Below, piece after piece: positions 5,422 to 7,555 of a DNA stretch of 7,555 nucleotides. The DNA lies in NCBI GenBank assembly GCA_021816545.1, contig JAKAXP010000112.1, forward strand, positions 1 through 7,555, in the 5' to 3' direction. Each line of letters begins with the position of its first letter. Position 1 is the first letter of the stretch. This stretch comes from Bacteroidota bacterium. GTDB lineage: Bacteria; Bacteroidota; Bacteroidia; Bacteroidales; VadinHA17. The position numbers and the translations under genes are program-made. The notes beneath the pieces are model-generated. The model did no database searches, was not told the DNA's origin, and saw nothing but the letters and a program-made list of their open reading frames with translations.

Positions 5422-6663
5422 ATGGACACACGGAGCATACTGCATCTTGACCTTGACACCTTCTTCGTGTCGGTGGAGAGGGTTCGTGACAGCCGTCTCA
5501 ACGGCCGCCCCGTGATCATCGGTGGCAGCTCTGACCGCGGTGTGGTCTCGAGCTGCAGTTACGAGGCGCGCAGCTTCGGCGTCAGCTCGGCCATGCCGAT
5601 GAAGATGGCCCGTGCCATGTGTCCCGAGGCTGTCTTTATCCGCGGCGATATGGAGATGTACACAAAGTACTCGAGGATGGTCACCGACATCATCGCCGAA
5701 AGGGCTCCGCTATATGAGAAGGCATCGGTTGATGAGCACTACATCGATCTCACCGGGATGGAGCGTTTCCACGGATGTGCCGGCTGGTCGCATGAGCTGC
5801 GCGACACTATCATAAAGGAAACGGGGCTCCCTATCTCAATAGGGCTGTCGGTCAACAAGACCGTCTCGAAGATTGCTGCCGGCGAAGCGAAGCCCAACGG
5901 CGAGAGGGAGGTGGCGCAGCAGTATGTAATCCCCTTCCTTGACCCGCTGTCAATAAGGAAGATACCGATGATAGGCCAGAAGACATATCACACGCTGCGC
6001 TCGATGGGCATCTCCACGATACATACGCTGCGTGTCATCCCTGCCGAGATGCTGGAGTCGCTCATGGGACAGAACGGCATGGAGATATGGAAGAAGGCCA
6101 ACGGCATTGACAACACGCCGGTCATCAGCTACTCCGAGCAGAAGTCGATCAGCACCGAGCACACCTTTGACCGTGACACCACTGACACGGTGATGCTCAA
6201 CCAGATGATCGTGAGTATGACCGAGAAGCTGGCCTATGAGCTGCGCCGGCAGGAGAAGCTGGCATCGTGTCTCACGGTGCGGATAAGGTATTCAGACTTT
6301 GACACTCACACGCTGCAACAGCGGATACCCTACACTGCCTTTGATCATGTGCTCATCAGTGAGGCGCAGAGTCTGTTCAGGCGGCTCTGGCAGAGGCGTA
6401 TGCTCATCAGGCTCATCGGTGTGAAGGTGAGCGGCCTGGTGCGGGGAGTGCAGCAGTTGAATATGTTCGAAGACACACCTGAGATGGTGAGTCTGTATAT
6501 GACGATGGACCGTTTGCGGGGCCGTTTCGGCCGTCATGCCATACGCCGGGCCGCCGGGGTGATGACCGTCGCGGAGCGGAGCGAGCGCGAGCTCAGAAAG
6601 GCGACGGAGTTGCTGGCCGAGAAATCACGCATGGAGGAGAGATTACGGGGATGGAGATATTAG
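5422..6663 (+). CDS. dinB: Y-family DNA polymerase IV (DinB-like)
   Basis: This 413-residue translesion polymerase copies damaged templates in the cytoplasm. The catalytic carboxylates are present: Asp10 in HLDLDTFF, and Asp104-Glu105 in SVDEHYID. Phe15 matches the steric-gate position of E. coli DinB. The fingers motif YEARSFGV (47-54), the palm motif GLSVNKTVSKIAAGEAKPNG (141-160) and the helix-hairpin-helix thumb (about 178-210) are intact, followed by the little-finger domain. QLNMF (345-349) is a good beta-clamp binding motif. Unusually it is followed by about 60 more residues, with RLRGRFG (364-370) and a charged helical end. His106 replaces the small residue (usually Ala) after the catalytic DE. 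I chose ATG 5422 because the family begins with xxILHLDLD. An earlier ATG (5344) only translates repeat DNA. Gene order (repressor, dinB, dnaE) suggests damage-induced expression. Confidence 0.93.
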   Translation: MDTRSILHLDLDTFFVSVERVRDSRLNGRPVIIGGSSDRGVVSSCSYEARSFGVSSAMPMKMARAMCPEAVFIRGDMEMYTKYSRMVTDIIAERAPLYEKASVDEHYIDLTGMERFHGCAGWSHELRDTIIKETGLPISIGLSVNKTVSKIAAGEAKPNGEREVAQQYVIPFLDPLSIRKIPMIGQKTYHTLRSMGISTIHTLRVIPAEMLESLMGQNGMEIWKKANGIDNTPVISYSEQKSISTEHTFDRDTTDTVMLNQMIVSMTEKLAYELRRQEKLASCLTVRIRYSDFDTHTLQQRIPYTAFDHVLISEAQSLFRRLWQRRMLIRLIGVKVSGLVRGVQQLNMFEDTPEMVSLYMTMDRLRGRFGRHAIRRAAGVMTVAERSERELRKATELLAEKSRMEERLRGWRY

Positions 6664-6800
6664 GTCTGAGAGTCTGAGAGTCTGAGAGTCTGAGAGTCTG
6701 GGAGTCAAAGGATTTTCAGACTGCAAGACTGCAAGACTGCAAGACCTCTCGATTTAAGACTTCAGACGGAGCAAAGCGACAGACTTTCAGACCTTCAGAC
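6664..6800. repeat. Composite repeat, copy 2 (fills the dinB-dnaE gap)
   Basis: It begins at the base after the dinB stop codon and ends one base before the dnaE ATG. In order it holds: four GTCTGAGA units plus one GTCTGGGA (6664-6703, exact 8-bp period), three GACTGCAA units (6719-6742, again 8-bp period), a GC-rich segment (6767-6780), and CAGACTTTCAGACCTTCAGAC-type units (CTTCAGAC at 6760-6767 and 6793-6800, CTTTCAGAC at 6784-6792). GTCTGAGAGTCTG (6664-6676) pairs with CAGACTTTCAGAC (6780-6792) in 12 of 13 positions, the thirteenth being a G-U pair in RNA. Copy number of the 8-bp units differs from copy 1, consistent with strand slippage. Confidence 0.8.
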
Positions 6801-6801
6801 A

Positions 6802-7555
6802 ATGTACATCAACTGCCACTCATATTACAGCCTCCGTTACGGCACCCTATCCGTGGAGCGCCTTTCTGAGCTCGCTGCGGCTGCGGGCGTGGAGCACATG
6901 GTGCTGACTGACATAAACAACACCACCGGGGTACCCGACTTCGTGCGTGAGTGCCGCAGCCGCAGCATCACCCCGGCGGCCGGGATCGAGTTCCGTGATG
7001 GCAACAGGCTGCTTTACACAGGCATAGCACGAAACAACGAGGGATTCCGCGAGCTGAACGAGTTCCTCACCCGCCATAACATCTCCGGCGAGCCTCTCCC
7101 CCTGCGCCCTCCCTCCTTTCCGAACGCGTACGTCATCTACCCGGCCGGCGGCGCTCCCCATACTCCCCTGCACGACAACGAATTTACCGGCATACGCCCA
7201 TCTGCCGCCGGCCGCCTTATATCAATGAAAAAGAGCGATCTGTCGAAATGCGTAATCCTCCATCCCGTCACAATCGAATCGCCGGCTGACTACCCCGTTC
7301 ACCGCAGCCTGCGCGCCGTGGACAACAACATCCTCCTCAGCCGCCTTTCAGTGGAAATGACCGGCTTACCCGACGAGTACATTATCCCTCCAAATGAAGT
7401 TCTCCGCCCCTTCTCAATGTGGCCGCAAGTCATCGACAATACGCGCATGCTGCTCAACGACTGCTCCCTGGAGATAGACTTCATCACCCCGAAAAATAAA
7501 AAGATATACTCGGCAAGCCGGTATGACGACAAGCTGCTGCTCGAGAAGCTGGCAT
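6802..7555 (+). CDS. dnaE: DNA polymerase III alpha subunit (DnaE family), 5' part
   Basis: The first 251 codons of a DnaE-type replicative or error-prone polymerase are present; the gene runs off the window (family length about 950-1160 residues, so the catalytic domain is not seen). The start MYINCHSYYSLRYGTLSVE is the PHP-domain opening. LTDINNTTG (35-43) and AGIEFRDG (60-67) are the next PHP motifs, and ARNNEGFRELNEFL follows. The usual HxH is NCH (Asn4, His6) and the usual TDH is TDI (Ile38), so several PHP metal ligands are missing and proofreading by this domain is unlikely; E. coli DnaE also has a degenerate PHP. The gene follows dinB in the same direction with only the composite repeat between them, so it is probably co-transcribed. 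By analogy with imuB-dnaE2 cassettes this may be the error-prone copy, not the main replicase. I have not seen the clamp-binding or C-terminal part. Confidence 0.88.
   Translation, partial: MYINCHSYYSLRYGTLSVERLSELAAAAGVEHMVLTDINNTTGVPDFVRECRSRSITPAAGIEFRDGNRLLYTGIARNNEGFRELNEFLTRHNISGEPLPLRPPSFPNAYVIYPAGGAPHTPLHDNEFTGIRPSAAGRLISMKKSDLSKCVILHPVTIESPADYPVHRSLRAVDNNILLSRLSVEMTGLPDEYIIPPNEVLRPFSMWPQVIDNTRMLLNDCSLEIDFITPKNKKIYSASRYDDKLLLEKLA

Noticed and set aside
6664..6745. CRISPR-like array
   Set aside because: The units are 8-bp direct tandem repeats with no spacers, and no cas gene is present.
6847..7532. Minus-strand open frames opposite dnaE
   Set aside because: They are antisense shadows in GC-rich coding DNA; the plus-strand frame encodes recognisable DnaE sequence throughout.

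Overview
The window looks like a chromosomal segment of a Bacteroidota (Bacteroidetes) bacterium, probably Bacteroidales-like. Three things suggest this. The clearest promoter (upstream of the repressor gene) fits the Bacteroidetes -33/-7 type (TTTG-like box, 19 bp, TAnnTTTG). Start codons lack Shine-Dalgarno sequences and are often preceded by A/T-rich DNA. The gene families are also typical, including an XRE-S24 repressor divergent from dinB and dnaE. The assignment rests on these signs only.

Left part (1-2290), housekeeping or uncharacterised genes. A small lipoprotein gene (minus strand) is divergent from a DUF2461-family gene (plus strand), with a 209-bp A/T-rich region between them that holds an exact 10-bp inverted repeat. 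Next comes an exported, cysteine-free, YtfJ-like thioredoxin-fold protein. It ends at a rho-independent terminator shared with the convergent gene that follows.

Middle part (2290-5200), three minus-strand genes in a row. In transcription order they are an XRE/S24 LexA-like repressor, an exported M48-family metallopeptidase homologue, and a short AlaX-type tRNA-editing hydrolase. The M48 protein has QEVAH where the family has HExxH, so it may be a pseudo-protease.

Right part (5201-7555), an SOS-type mutagenesis cassette. The repressor gene is divergent from dinB (Y-family DNA polymerase), which is followed by a dnaE-family polymerase III alpha gene cut by the window edge. Two palindromes with the same half-site (TTGATTA / TAATCAA, 5-bp spacer, centres 23 bp apart) lie between the divergent genes. 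The better one covers the -7 box of the repressor's own promoter. The simplest model is that the repressor controls itself and the polymerase pair, and self-cleaves (Ala114-Gly115, Ser152/Lys191) on DNA damage to release translesion synthesis.

The most unusual feature is a composite repeat present twice, once just before dinB and once filling the whole dinB-dnaE gap. Each copy carries the same modules in the same order: (GTCTGARR)n, (GACTGCAR)n, a GC-rich middle, then ACTTTCRGACCTTCAGAC just before the next ATG. The first and last modules are complementary, so each leader could fold on itself. dinB and dnaE are also visibly more GC-rich than the left half.
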